The translations under genes and the position numbers were made by a program. Below, piece after piece: positions 1-6,331 of a stretch of DNA of 13,103 nucleotides (positions are counted from its first letter, which is position 1; the number at the start of each line of letters is the position of its first letter). This DNA comes from Desulfobacteraceae bacterium (GTDB lineage Bacteria; Desulfobacterota; Desulfobacteria; Desulfobacterales; BuS5), in NCBI GenBank assembly GCA_030592105.1, contig JAUVKE010000035.1, forward strand, positions 1 to 13,103, given 5' to 3'. The notes beneath the pieces were generated by a model. It searched no databases, was not told where the DNA came from, and saw only the letters and a program-made list of their open reading frames with translations.

Positions 1-950
1 ATGCGGTTATTATTGCAGATCCTGGTGTTTTTCTTTGTGCGAGGGATATTATTCCGCAAATTCCTGTACATTTAAGTACCCAGGCGAATACAACCAATGC
101 TGCCACGGTTTTATTCTGGGAGAATCTCGGTGTTAAAAGGGTAAATGTAGCAAGGGAACTTTCTTTAAAAGAGATAGAACAGATTGCAGGGGAGAGCCAT
201 ATATCCCTGGAAGCATTTGTGCATGGGGCAATTTGCATCTCTTATTCCGGTAGATGTCTCTTAAGCAGTTTCATGTCAGGGAGGGACAGTAACCAGGGGC
301 GCTGTTCCCACCCATGCAGGTGGAAATATTCTCTGGTTGAAGATCTGAGGCCCGGTGAGTATTTGCCCATATCTGAAGATAACAGGGGATCTTATATATT
401 TAACTCCCATGACCTGTGCATGATTGAGCATGTTGATAAGATGATTGATGCAGGAATAACATCTCTTAAAATCGAAGGGAGGATGAAGGGTATAAATTAT
501 CTGGCATCAACTGTAAAAGTCTACAGGGAAGCAATAGATTTATATTATGAAAATCCGGATAACTACTCTGCAAAACAGGACTGGATAAATGAACTTGCAA
601 TCATAAATAACAGAGGCTACTGCACAGGATTTTATCTTAACAATCCTGATCATGCATCATATGATTATGCAGATACTGATACCTTCACCACAAAACTTTT
701 TGTGGCTAAAGTAATAGAACCAAAAGGGGATAGCCAGGTTTTAGTCGATGTCCGAAATAAAATTTTTAAAGGGGATATAATCGAAGTCCTCACAAAAAAA
801 GGGCCTGGAAGAGATGACAAAATATATAAAATTATAGACGGAAAGGGCATTTCCCAGCCTTTTGCTCAGCCAGGCAGCAGAGTAACCCTTGAACTTGCGC
901 AGACCTGTTTAAAAAATGAACTTATGAGAAAAAATATAAAACAGTATTGA
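1..950 (+). CDS. Peptidase U32 family protein (5' partial)
   Basis: The reading frame is open from base 3 to the TGA at 948-950, so the gene starts upstream of the window; 315 residues are visible. Visible residues 70-88, EAFVHGAICISYSGRCLLS, match the peptidase U32 signature, and STQANTTN lies near residues 25-32. Cysteines in GAIC, SGRC and GRCSHPC resemble the iron-sulfur ligands known in U32 proteins such as UbiU/UbiV. Bacterial U32 proteins studied so far mostly support hydroxylation of tRNA, rRNA or ubiquinone precursors (TrhP, RlhA, UbiU/V) rather than acting as proven proteases. The visible part covers the C-terminal extension, so this is a long-form member, perhaps closest in type to TrhP. 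The exact substrate cannot be set. The internal GTG at 219 is not the real start, because conserved family sequence continues upstream of it. Confidence 0.93.
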   Translation, partial: AVIIADPGVFLCARDIIPQIPVHLSTQANTTNAATVLFWENLGVKRVNVARELSLKEIEQIAGESHISLEAFVHGAICISYSGRCLLSSFMSGRDSNQGRCSHPCRWKYSLVEDLRPGEYLPISEDNRGSYIFNSHDLCMIEHVDKMIDAGITSLKIEGRMKGINYLASTVKVYREAIDLYYENPDNYSAKQDWINELAIINNRGYCTGFYLNNPDHASYDYADTDTFTTKLFVAKVIEPKGDSQVLVDVRNKIFKGDIIEVLTKKGPGRDDKIYKIIDGKGISQPFAQPGSRVTLELAQTCLKNELMRKNIKQY

Positions 951-968
951 AAAAAAAATGAAACAAAA

Positions 969-994
969 AAAGCCGGCGTGATTTAGCCGGCTTT
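969..994. terminator. Bidirectional intrinsic terminator
   Basis: Perfect 9-bp arms AAAGCCGGC (969-977) and GCCGGCTTT (986-994) enclose an 8-base loop. On the plus strand the stem ends in TTTATT. On the minus strand it runs into seven Ts followed by GTTT. The hairpin lies between two convergent genes, 19 bases after the U32 stop and 179 bases after the porB stop, so it can end transcription from both sides. The minus-strand T tract is the better one. Confidence 0.88.
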
Positions 995-1015
995 ATTGTG
1001 CAGTTGATTACTGAT

Positions 1016-1148
1016 ATAGACCGTCACATAAATAATTTCAGCAATAGCTCAGTTCTAACATCTGGCCGTATAAAATTTATTATCTGAATATCTATAGATT
1101 GTCAGATGAGGAAGGCGTATTTAAATACGCAGGTGACCGATACCAGAG
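1016..1148. repeat. Mosaic dispersed repeat, copy A
   Basis: This stretch carries several blocks that recur in the gene-free interval at 7751-8632. Bases 1016-1040 match 8350-8374 directly at 24 of 25 positions. Bases 1044-1053 (ATAGCTCAGT) match 7868-7877 directly. Bases 1092-1106 (CTATAGATTGTCAGA) match 8441-8455 in inverted orientation. Bases 1108-1148 match 7900-7942 in inverted orientation with some substitutions. The last block has a perfect 16-base palindrome, GCGTATTTAAATACGC, at 1115-1130. No coding potential was seen. It lies in the 3' untranslated region of porB. Confidence 0.75.
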
Positions 1149-1172
1149 TGAATTTATTTATGTTACGCTATA

Positions 1173-2093
1173 TTAAAGGTTTGCTTCATATTTAGCCCGG
1201 GCTGAAATTTTTTCGCATCTTTTATCGACCCAGTTTTGCATGTCATCTATCTGCTCTTTGGTTAATTTGCTGAATCTTCCCTGGCCCTTCAGGTAATCTT
1301 CAACGGGAATTCGTTTTTGCTTATCCATGTATCGCAAGCTTTTTTTCTTGATTTCCAGGCGTCCGTTAACCTGTTTCCAGAGGATGAAAAAGCCTGATTT
1401 AACAGCCAGTGTTCCCATTTCTATGGTCTGTGATACTTCAAAACGCCATCCAGGAGCACAAGGGGTGAGCAGCTGGATAAATTTTGGACCATGTATGGCT
1501 TTGGCCTCCATAAATGTGTTGTAAACATCAACAGGATCTGTGGCAAGGCAGGTGGCAACATAGGGAATATCGTGGGCAGCAACAATTTGCGCGATATCCT
1601 TTTTATGCATATGCTTTCCCAGTGGAGTGGTGGTGGTTACTGTATATTTGGGAGTGGAGGAACTTCTTTGTGTTCCTGTATTCATGTAGCCTTCATTGTC
1701 GTAACAGGCATAAATGAAATTTGTGTTCCGCTCAATGGCTCCGCTTAATGCCTGAATCCCTATGTCAACAGTCCCCCCGTCCCCTGCCCAGGTGAGTACG
1801 TTAATATCTTTTTTGCCTAAAGATTCATATCCGGCAACAATTCCGGCTGCGGCAGAGGCTCCGGCAGCAAAGGCCATATTTACATAGGGGACAGCAGGTG
1901 ATGCTTTGGGCCACAAACCAATATATACGTTTGCGCAGCATGCCGGTGATACAACAACGGTTTTTTCCCCAAGTGCCTTTAATGCCCAGCGTAAAGCTAA
2001 TACAGATGCACATCCTGCGCAGGATGAACTACCAGCCAAAAATAATTCTGGTTTTACGCTTTCAGTTTTTAATAGTTCCTTTGTAGTGATCAT
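1173..2093 (-). CDS. porB: 2-oxoacid:ferredoxin oxidoreductase, beta (TPP) subunit
   Basis: Thiamine-diphosphate-binding subunit of a four-subunit pyruvate/2-oxoacid:ferredoxin oxidoreductase; it cleaves the 2-oxoacid and passes electrons to its own iron-sulfur cluster. In the 306-residue form, the TPP/Mg motif runs from GDGG (104-107) to YDNEGYMNTG (131-140). Cluster-ligand cysteines are C25 and C28 (CAGC), C52 or C53, and C212 (TPCAPGW), the pattern known for PorB. The ATG at 2093 is preferred: it leaves a short gap after the porA stop, and the family homology begins soon after. An in-frame ATG at 2126 would add 11 residues and overlap porA by 28 bases. Neither start has a strong Shine-Dalgarno sequence, so translation is probably coupled to porA. 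Last gene of the ilvE-porGDAB operon. Confidence 0.93.
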   Translation of the reverse strand: MITTKELLKTESVKPELFLAGSSSCAGCASVLALRWALKALGEKTVVVSPACCANVYIGLWPKASPAVPYVNMAFAAGASAAAGIVAGYESLGKKDINVLTWAGDGGTVDIGIQALSGAIERNTNFIYACYDNEGYMNTGTQRSSSTPKYTVTTTTPLGKHMHKKDIAQIVAAHDIPYVATCLATDPVDVYNTFMEAKAIHGPKFIQLLTPCAPGWRFEVSQTIEMGTLAVKSGFFILWKQVNGRLEIKKKSLRYMDKQKRIPVEDYLKGQGRFSKLTKEQIDDMQNWVDKRCEKISARAKYEANL

Positions 2094-2098
2094 ACTTT

Positions 2099-3346
2099 TT
2101 AGATCCCGGTTTTTAGCCCCATCCATACCGTACCGTGCTGGCAGGTTTCGTCTGTGGGATATTCATTGTTGTTTTTGATATACAGAAGCTTTTCAAAGAG
2201 TCCTATCTGGTCATCAACGGAGACATTTCTTCCGCCGATGCCCCATATACATGGGAGAACGTCAATTTTGTTTTTTGTATGATACAATAATGACATGACT
2301 TCTGTGGAAATGGGACCGCCTGTGGGATTCCCGAATGCGGTTCCCTGATCTACTATACCTATTACCTTGACATCTGAATTGAAAAGCTCGATGAGTTCTT
2401 CATTGGGAAAGGGCCGGATGTATCTTAGTTTGAACAAGCCGACTTTATTACCCTGTTCACGCAATTTGTCAACCGCATCTTTACTCTGCTCCGCCAGTGC
2501 TCCGTAGGCTATTAAAATAACCTCAGCGTCATCACACAGGTATTTTTCCACCAGCCCTCCATAGTCTCTGCCGAAACTCTGGTTGAATACATCTATTGTG
2601 TTATGAATGGCTTTTTTCGATTTTACCATTGAATCATGGATCATAAAACGAAAATCAAGGTATTCCTGCTCCGGCATAACCAGATTACCAAAGGTTACTG
2701 GTTTGTCGGGATTAAGGTTAAGATGGCCCCATCCGTCTTCAGGGAGTATCGGAAGAAATTTATTGATACGCTGCTGTTCGGGAATAGAGACAGGCTTGCT
2801 TGTGTGACTTTGGGAAAAGCCGCTGTAAACCACAAAATACGGAAGGCTTACTTCAGGATTTTCAGCAATTTTATAAGCCATTAGTATGGAGTCAAATATT
2901 TCCTGGTGGGTAGAGGCAAACTGAATAATCCAACCGCAATCACGAATGGAAAGAATATCAGTATAGTCTGCCCATATATTCCACGGAGGGGCTATTCCTC
3001 TGCTGGCAATGGTGGTTACAATGGGAAGCCTTGATGAAGATACCCAATGGAGCATTTCAGCCATATAGAGAAGTCCCTGTCCGGATGTGGCGGAAAATGA
3101 TCTTGCCCCTGCCATGGAGCTTCCTACGAGTGCCGCCATAACTGAATGCTCAGATTCAACACGGATATATTTCGCATCAAGTTCTTTGTTATCAACGAAA
3201 TCGGACAATTTTTCCACTACAGTGGTCTGGGGTGTGATTGGGTATGCGCTGATCACATTAACATTGGAGCATTTAGCCCCCCATGCCGCAGCATAATTGC
3301 CGGACATGATTAATATATTTTCTTTTTCCTGTTCTGTTTTCATCAT
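2099..3346 (-). CDS. porA: 2-oxoacid:ferredoxin oxidoreductase, alpha subunit
   Basis: 415 residues, the usual length for a separate PorA chain. It has the N-terminal pyrimidine-binding domain of TPP enzymes with the family motif YPITPQT at residues 35-41, the ESEHS block and a GQGLLYMAE-type stretch near residues 64-97. The C-terminal transketolase-like region contains GALAEQSKDAV and DQGTAFGNPTGG. With PorB it forms the active site that converts a 2-oxoacid plus CoA into acyl-CoA, CO2 and reduced ferredoxin in the cytoplasm. Two ATGs in tandem (3346 and 3343) are equally possible starts, and the upstream AAAAAAG is a weak ribosome site. It follows porD by 17 bases. The motifs do not distinguish pyruvate from 2-oxoisovalerate as substrate. 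Confidence 0.94.
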   Translation of the reverse strand: MMKTEQEKENILIMSGNYAAAWGAKCSNVNVISAYPITPQTTVVEKLSDFVDNKELDAKYIRVESEHSVMAALVGSSMAGARSFSATSGQGLLYMAEMLHWVSSSRLPIVTTIASRGIAPPWNIWADYTDILSIRDCGWIIQFASTHQEIFDSILMAYKIAENPEVSLPYFVVYSGFSQSHTSKPVSIPEQQRINKFLPILPEDGWGHLNLNPDKPVTFGNLVMPEQEYLDFRFMIHDSMVKSKKAIHNTIDVFNQSFGRDYGGLVEKYLCDDAEVILIAYGALAEQSKDAVDKLREQGNKVGLFKLRYIRPFPNEELIELFNSDVKVIGIVDQGTAFGNPTGGPISTEVMSLLYHTKNKIDVLPCIWGIGGRNVSVDDQIGLFEKLLYIKNNNEYPTDETCQHGTVWMGLKTGI

Positions 3347-3363
3347 TAATAGTCTTTTTTTTA

Positions 3364-3675
3364 TTATTCCTTTTCTCTAACCATTTCCAATGCTTTTTTG
3401 GGACAGATTGAAGCACAGATGCCGCAGCCTTTACAAAACATGTAATCTATTTCGGGGAGAGTATCCTCTTTGTACGATATGACCCCGTCAGGGCAATATA
3501 GATAGCACATGCCGCATTTATTACATGTCTCTGCATTGAGTTCAGGTTTAAATGTTCGCCATTCGCCTGTTGCGCCAATGCTGCCGAGCTGGGGAGAAGA
3601 GACCGGCACATGGGGCAGCTCCTTCCAGGATTTGTAGGGCTGCGGCGCTGCAGGGAGTTTGTCTGATTTTTCCAT
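3364..3675 (-). CDS. porD: 2-oxoacid:ferredoxin oxidoreductase, delta (ferredoxin-like) subunit
   Basis: 103-residue protein with two classical [4Fe-4S] motifs: CNKCGMCYLYCP (Cys 51, 54, 57, 61) and CKGCGICASICP (Cys 81, 84, 87, 91). The roughly 50-residue N-terminal extension with GEWRTFKPE is typical of PorD chains and separates it from free ferredoxins. It carries electrons from the PorAB active site to external ferredoxin. The start is supported by an AAGAGGA ribosome site about 10 bases upstream of ATG 3675. A 96-base AT-rich spacer divides it from porG, longer than the other gaps among the por genes, and no clear hairpin or promoter was found in it. Confidence 0.95.
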   Translation of the reverse strand: MEKSDKLPAAPQPYKSWKELPHVPVSSPQLGSIGATGEWRTFKPELNAETCNKCGMCYLYCPDGVISYKEDTLPEIDYMFCKGCGICASICPKKALEMVREKE

Positions 3676-3771
3676 TATTTGTAAATCCTCTTAAATAAAA
3701 ACAAAATACATCCTGACATTAAATGGTATAGCGTTTAAAAAATATTGTAAAGCAGATGGAACATATGGAGT

Positions 3772-4359
3772 TTAATTAGCCTTTATTGTTTTCTCAAAGG
3801 CCATATGTATCGATTTAATATTTTTTTCGGTTTTTTCGCCCCATTTGTTCCGGATGCTTTTTTCGATGGATTCCATTGATACCAGCCCTGTAAGTTTTGA
3901 AAAAGCACCAAGGATCGGCACATTAACGAGGGGTAATCCTTCTAATGTTAAACCGAGATCCATTGCTATGCTGGTTCCTGGAAATGTGTATATTTCTATT
4001 TCATCAGAAAGGGGAGTATCTTTATTTATTTTTTCGGTATTCACTAATACCTTGCAGTTTTTCCGGGGAATAGAATTTATTATCGGCGGTAATTTCAGCA
4101 TTGCTTCATCAAAGACAAGGACTACATCCGGTTTGGTAACCGCTGAAACTGTTCGTATGATATTCTGTGAAATAATCAAAAATGCCCTGATGGGTGCCCC
4201 GCGCCGTTCGGCTCCTATCTGGGGGATTGACATAACATCCTTGTAACCTTCAATGTATGCAGCTTCTGCAAGGATCTGACATGATGTAATTCCCCCTTGT
4301 CCTCCTCTGCTGAAAAATGTAATTTCATTTTTTGCCGGTTTTGTGCTGCCGGTTGTCAT
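3772..4359 (-). CDS. porG: 2-oxoacid:ferredoxin oxidoreductase, gamma subunit
   Basis: 195 residues, the normal size for a separate gamma chain. Family features are SRGGQGG at residues 17-23, the block IPQIGAERRGAP, and VFDEAMLK. In known enzymes this subunit contributes to the CoA-binding side of the complex. The start at 4359 has a strong AGGAG ribosome site 7 bases upstream. It is the first por gene after ilvE, with about 80 bases between them and no convincing terminator, so co-transcription is likely. The order gamma-delta-alpha-beta is a common arrangement for archaeal and anaerobic bacterial enzymes. Confidence 0.94.
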   Translation of the reverse strand: MTTGSTKPAKNEITFFSRGGQGGITSCQILAEAAYIEGYKDVMSIPQIGAERRGAPIRAFLIISQNIIRTVSAVTKPDVVLVFDEAMLKLPPIINSIPRKNCKVLVNTEKINKDTPLSDEIEIYTFPGTSIAMDLGLTLEGLPLVNVPILGAFSKLTGLVSMESIEKSIRNKWGEKTEKNIKSIHMAFEKTIKAN

Positions 4360-4439
4360 CTGGTTTCTCCTGAAATAAATTGTAGCTTTTTTAAAAAAAT
4401 CTAATGCGAAATTCTGTTATGAATAATAAAAAAACGAAA

Positions 4440-5498
4440 TTACACAGGTTCTATCCATCCCATGGTATCTTCGGTTTTGCCGTATTGAATATCAGTGATT
4501 GCATCAAATAATCTAAGAGTAATGGGGCCGACTTTTCCATCTCCCACGGTGATGATCTTGTCGTTATATTTAAGCTCTCCCACAGGTGATAGAACAGCGG
4601 CAGTGCCTGAACCGAATATTTCTTTTAGTCTTCCTGAACCATGGGCATCCATGATTTCATTAATACTGATTTTTCTTTCAACAGTCTTTATTCCCCATGA
4701 TTTTGCAAGTTCCATTACGGAATCCCTTGTGATCCCCGGAAGAATACTTCCGCTTAGCATGGGGGTGATCAATTCATCATCTATTACAAAGAATATGTTC
4801 ATTGAACCGACTTCTTCCACATACTTTCGCTCAATCCCATCCAGCCATAATACCTGGGTATATCCATTTTTAACCGCCTCTTCACCTGCGTAAAGGCTGG
4901 CAGCATAGTTTCCGGCTGTTTTTGCTTCGCCCACACCCCCTGGGACCGCACGAACATGATCCGTTGTTACCCATATTTTAACAGGATTAAAGCCTTCTGC
5001 GTAATAGGCTCCAACAGGGGACAAAATAATAAAAAAGCGGTAAGTATGTGAAGCCCGAACACCCAAATATGGATCAGTTGCAATAATAATGGGTCTGATA
5101 TAAAGGGATGTTCCATGTGACTTTGGTACCCATTCACGGTCCAGGGTGATAAGCTTTTTTAAAGCGGTAAGTGCAAAAGCCTCATCAATTTCCGGAATAC
5201 ATAGAGTACGGGCGGAACGGTTAAACCGTTTCAGGTTATCTTTAGGCCTGAACATCTGGACGCTGCTGTCGGCGCTAAACGCCTTGAGGCCCTCAAAAAT
5301 AGCCTGGCCATAGTGAAGCACCATGGCTGAAGGGTCTATCTCTATTGGTTTGTATGGTTCGATACGTGGATTATGCCACCCCTTTTCCAGGGAATAATCC
5401 ATATTAAACATATGATCGGTAAATATTGTCCCAAAAGCAAGGGAAGCATCGTCGGGATGCGACTTTAATTTGGCAGCTTTTGTTATTGGAATTTCCAT
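4440..5498 (-). CDS. ilvE: Branched-chain amino acid aminotransferase
   Basis: PLP-dependent fold-type IV aminotransferase that interconverts valine, leucine and isoleucine with their 2-oxoacids, using glutamate/2-oxoglutarate. The 352-residue form carries FGTIFTDHMFNMDY (22-35), HYGQAIFEGLKAF (62-74), SLYIRP (131-136), GVGEAKTAGNYAASL (188-202) with the PLP lysine at K193, QVLWLDG (215-221) and EVGSMN (229-234). This is the longer, eukaryote-like bacterial BCAT subtype. ATG 5498 is chosen because AAAGG lies about 7 bases upstream and the conserved start MEIPITKAAK follows; an upstream ATG at 5540 would add 14 residues that do not look conserved. It leads the por operon, so its 2-oxoacid products could feed that enzyme, or be supplied by it. 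Confidence 0.95.
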   Translation of the reverse strand: MEIPITKAAKLKSHPDDASLAFGTIFTDHMFNMDYSLEKGWHNPRIEPYKPIEIDPSAMVLHYGQAIFEGLKAFSADSSVQMFRPKDNLKRFNRSARTLCIPEIDEAFALTALKKLITLDREWVPKSHGTSLYIRPIIIATDPYLGVRASHTYRFFIILSPVGAYYAEGFNPVKIWVTTDHVRAVPGGVGEAKTAGNYAASLYAGEEAVKNGYTQVLWLDGIERKYVEEVGSMNIFFVIDDELITPMLSGSILPGITRDSVMELAKSWGIKTVERKISINEIMDAHGSGRLKEIFGSGTAAVLSPVGELKYNDKIITVGDGKVGPITLRLFDAITDIQYGKTEDTMGWIEPV

Positions 5499-5567
5499 AA
5501 TTATACCTTTATATGATTGAAGCGTTGCCGCTATTATCAAAATATTTAATCTATTTTCACGGTTAAA

Positions 5568-5573
5568 ATTATA
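5568..5573 (-). promoter_or_regulatory. Possible -10 element for the ilvE-por operon
   Basis: On the minus strand a perfect TATAAT is placed to give a leader of about 60 bases before ilvE ATG 5498. No good -35 hexamer sits 16-18 bases upstream; that spot is a run of T. In AT-rich DNA a lone TATAAT is weak evidence. Confidence 0.35.
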
Positions 5574-5662
5574 GCCTTCCTTGAACTTAAAAAAAAATGT
5601 AACATATTAAGAAGTAAGCTTATCAGAATAAGTGAAAAATGAATCGGTGTCAATAAAGATTT

Positions 5663-5938
5663 GTTAATCTCAGCCCTGACGCATAAAAAAAATTGTTTGA
5701 GCCCTTTGGCGTTAAATCTTACTACGCTGATGGCCGGGGAGCGCATAGTCGCCACACGGAAACAGAAAAGCGCAACACTCAAAAAATTGAACGTAAAAAC
5801 TTAAATTTCAGAACCTTGATCAAGCGGTTTGTACGGAAAACAATCTGTTTTTTCAGGCTGGAAAAAATGTATGATATTGTCATCGGGTTGCTGATTAATA
5901 AAGTCGATTTATGCGTACTTACAGGCTTGACCCATTGA
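5663..5938 (+). pseudogene. Decayed IS1-family transposase, C-terminal remnant
   Basis: The plus-strand frame ending at the TGA 5936-5938 reads SYYADGRGAHSRH, then KRNTQKIERK, NLNFRTLIKRFVRKTICF and MYDIVIGLLIN. This is the order seen at the end of IS1-type (InsB-like) transposases: a DDE-domain aspartate block, an H...K..T..IE..N stretch, an RT.IKR..RKT.CF block, and a final ..D.VIG..IN tail. The N-terminal half is absent and the frame has in-frame stops at 5684-5686 and 5654-5656. The usual FSKS is changed to FFRL. No intact protein or clear terminal repeats were found. Attribution rests on recalled family motifs, not an alignment. Confidence 0.68.
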
Positions 5939-6234
5939 AAAGAAAGTGATTTAGCCTGGGAAGCCACCGGTAATCTATATTTTTGTCATAATTTCGTTTT
6001 CAGATTTATCACGTAACATGTATGTATTTTCCTGCGGTAAGATTCCATATACTCTGATACTTTGCAAGAAATTTTTTATTTTACGGGTAACTTTTTCCCT
6101 GTCCTGATCATCGGAATATATAAGGTTTGCCCACGGCAACTCCTTGTTAATACATCATTTGAGCCTACCTGTGCCGACTTGAAAATCGGTGTCAAATAAA
6201 TACTTCGTGCATCCATAAAAAGCATTAATATCTC
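5939..6234. other. Gene-free spacer, nothing recognised
   Basis: Between the transposase remnant and the sigma-54 promoter candidate no RNA gene, riboswitch or conserved coding frame could be supported. Short minus-strand open frames exist here (for example 6076-6276) but lack ribosome sites and recognisable motifs. AATCGGTGTCAAATAAA at 6183-6199 closely echoes AATCGGTGTCAATAAA at 5642-5657, one on each side of the remnant. Confidence 0.5.
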
Positions 6235-6249
6235 TGGCGCCATAATTGC
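6235..6249 (+). promoter_or_regulatory. Sigma-54 (RpoN) promoter candidate
   Basis: TGGCGCCATAATTGC matches the -24/-12 consensus TGGCAC-N5-TTGC, with GG and GC separated by exactly 10 bases and only one consensus mismatch (G for A). Transcription would begin near 6261, giving a leader of about 70 bases before the secreted-protein gene at 6332. No enhancer-binding site or activator gene was identified. Confidence 0.55.
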
Positions 6250-6331
6250 GGTGTATGTAACTTTTTTGTATTGCACCCACTATTTGACGATACCCGAAAT
6301 ACGAAAAATATGACGAAAACATGGAGAAAAA

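Noticed and set aside
2094..2126. Longer PorB start at ATG 2126
   Set aside because: It overlaps porA by 28 bases, lacks a ribosome site and adds residues outside the family homology; kept only as an alternative.
4380..4410. Terminator between ilvE and porG (facing T and A runs)
   Set aside because: The facing runs are almost pure A/T without a GC stem; a stable terminator is unlikely.
5925..5990. Possible cyclic-di-GMP (GEMM-type) riboswitch, suggested by AAGCCACCGG
   Set aside because: The conserved GCAAACC and GACGCAAAGCC core and the paired P1b/P2 stems are absent, and it is about 350 bases from the next start codon.
6293..6321. TTGACG with a -10-like AATATG before the gene at 6332
   Set aside because: The -10 hexamer is a poor match and the transcript would start inside or beside the ribosome site, leaving almost no leader.
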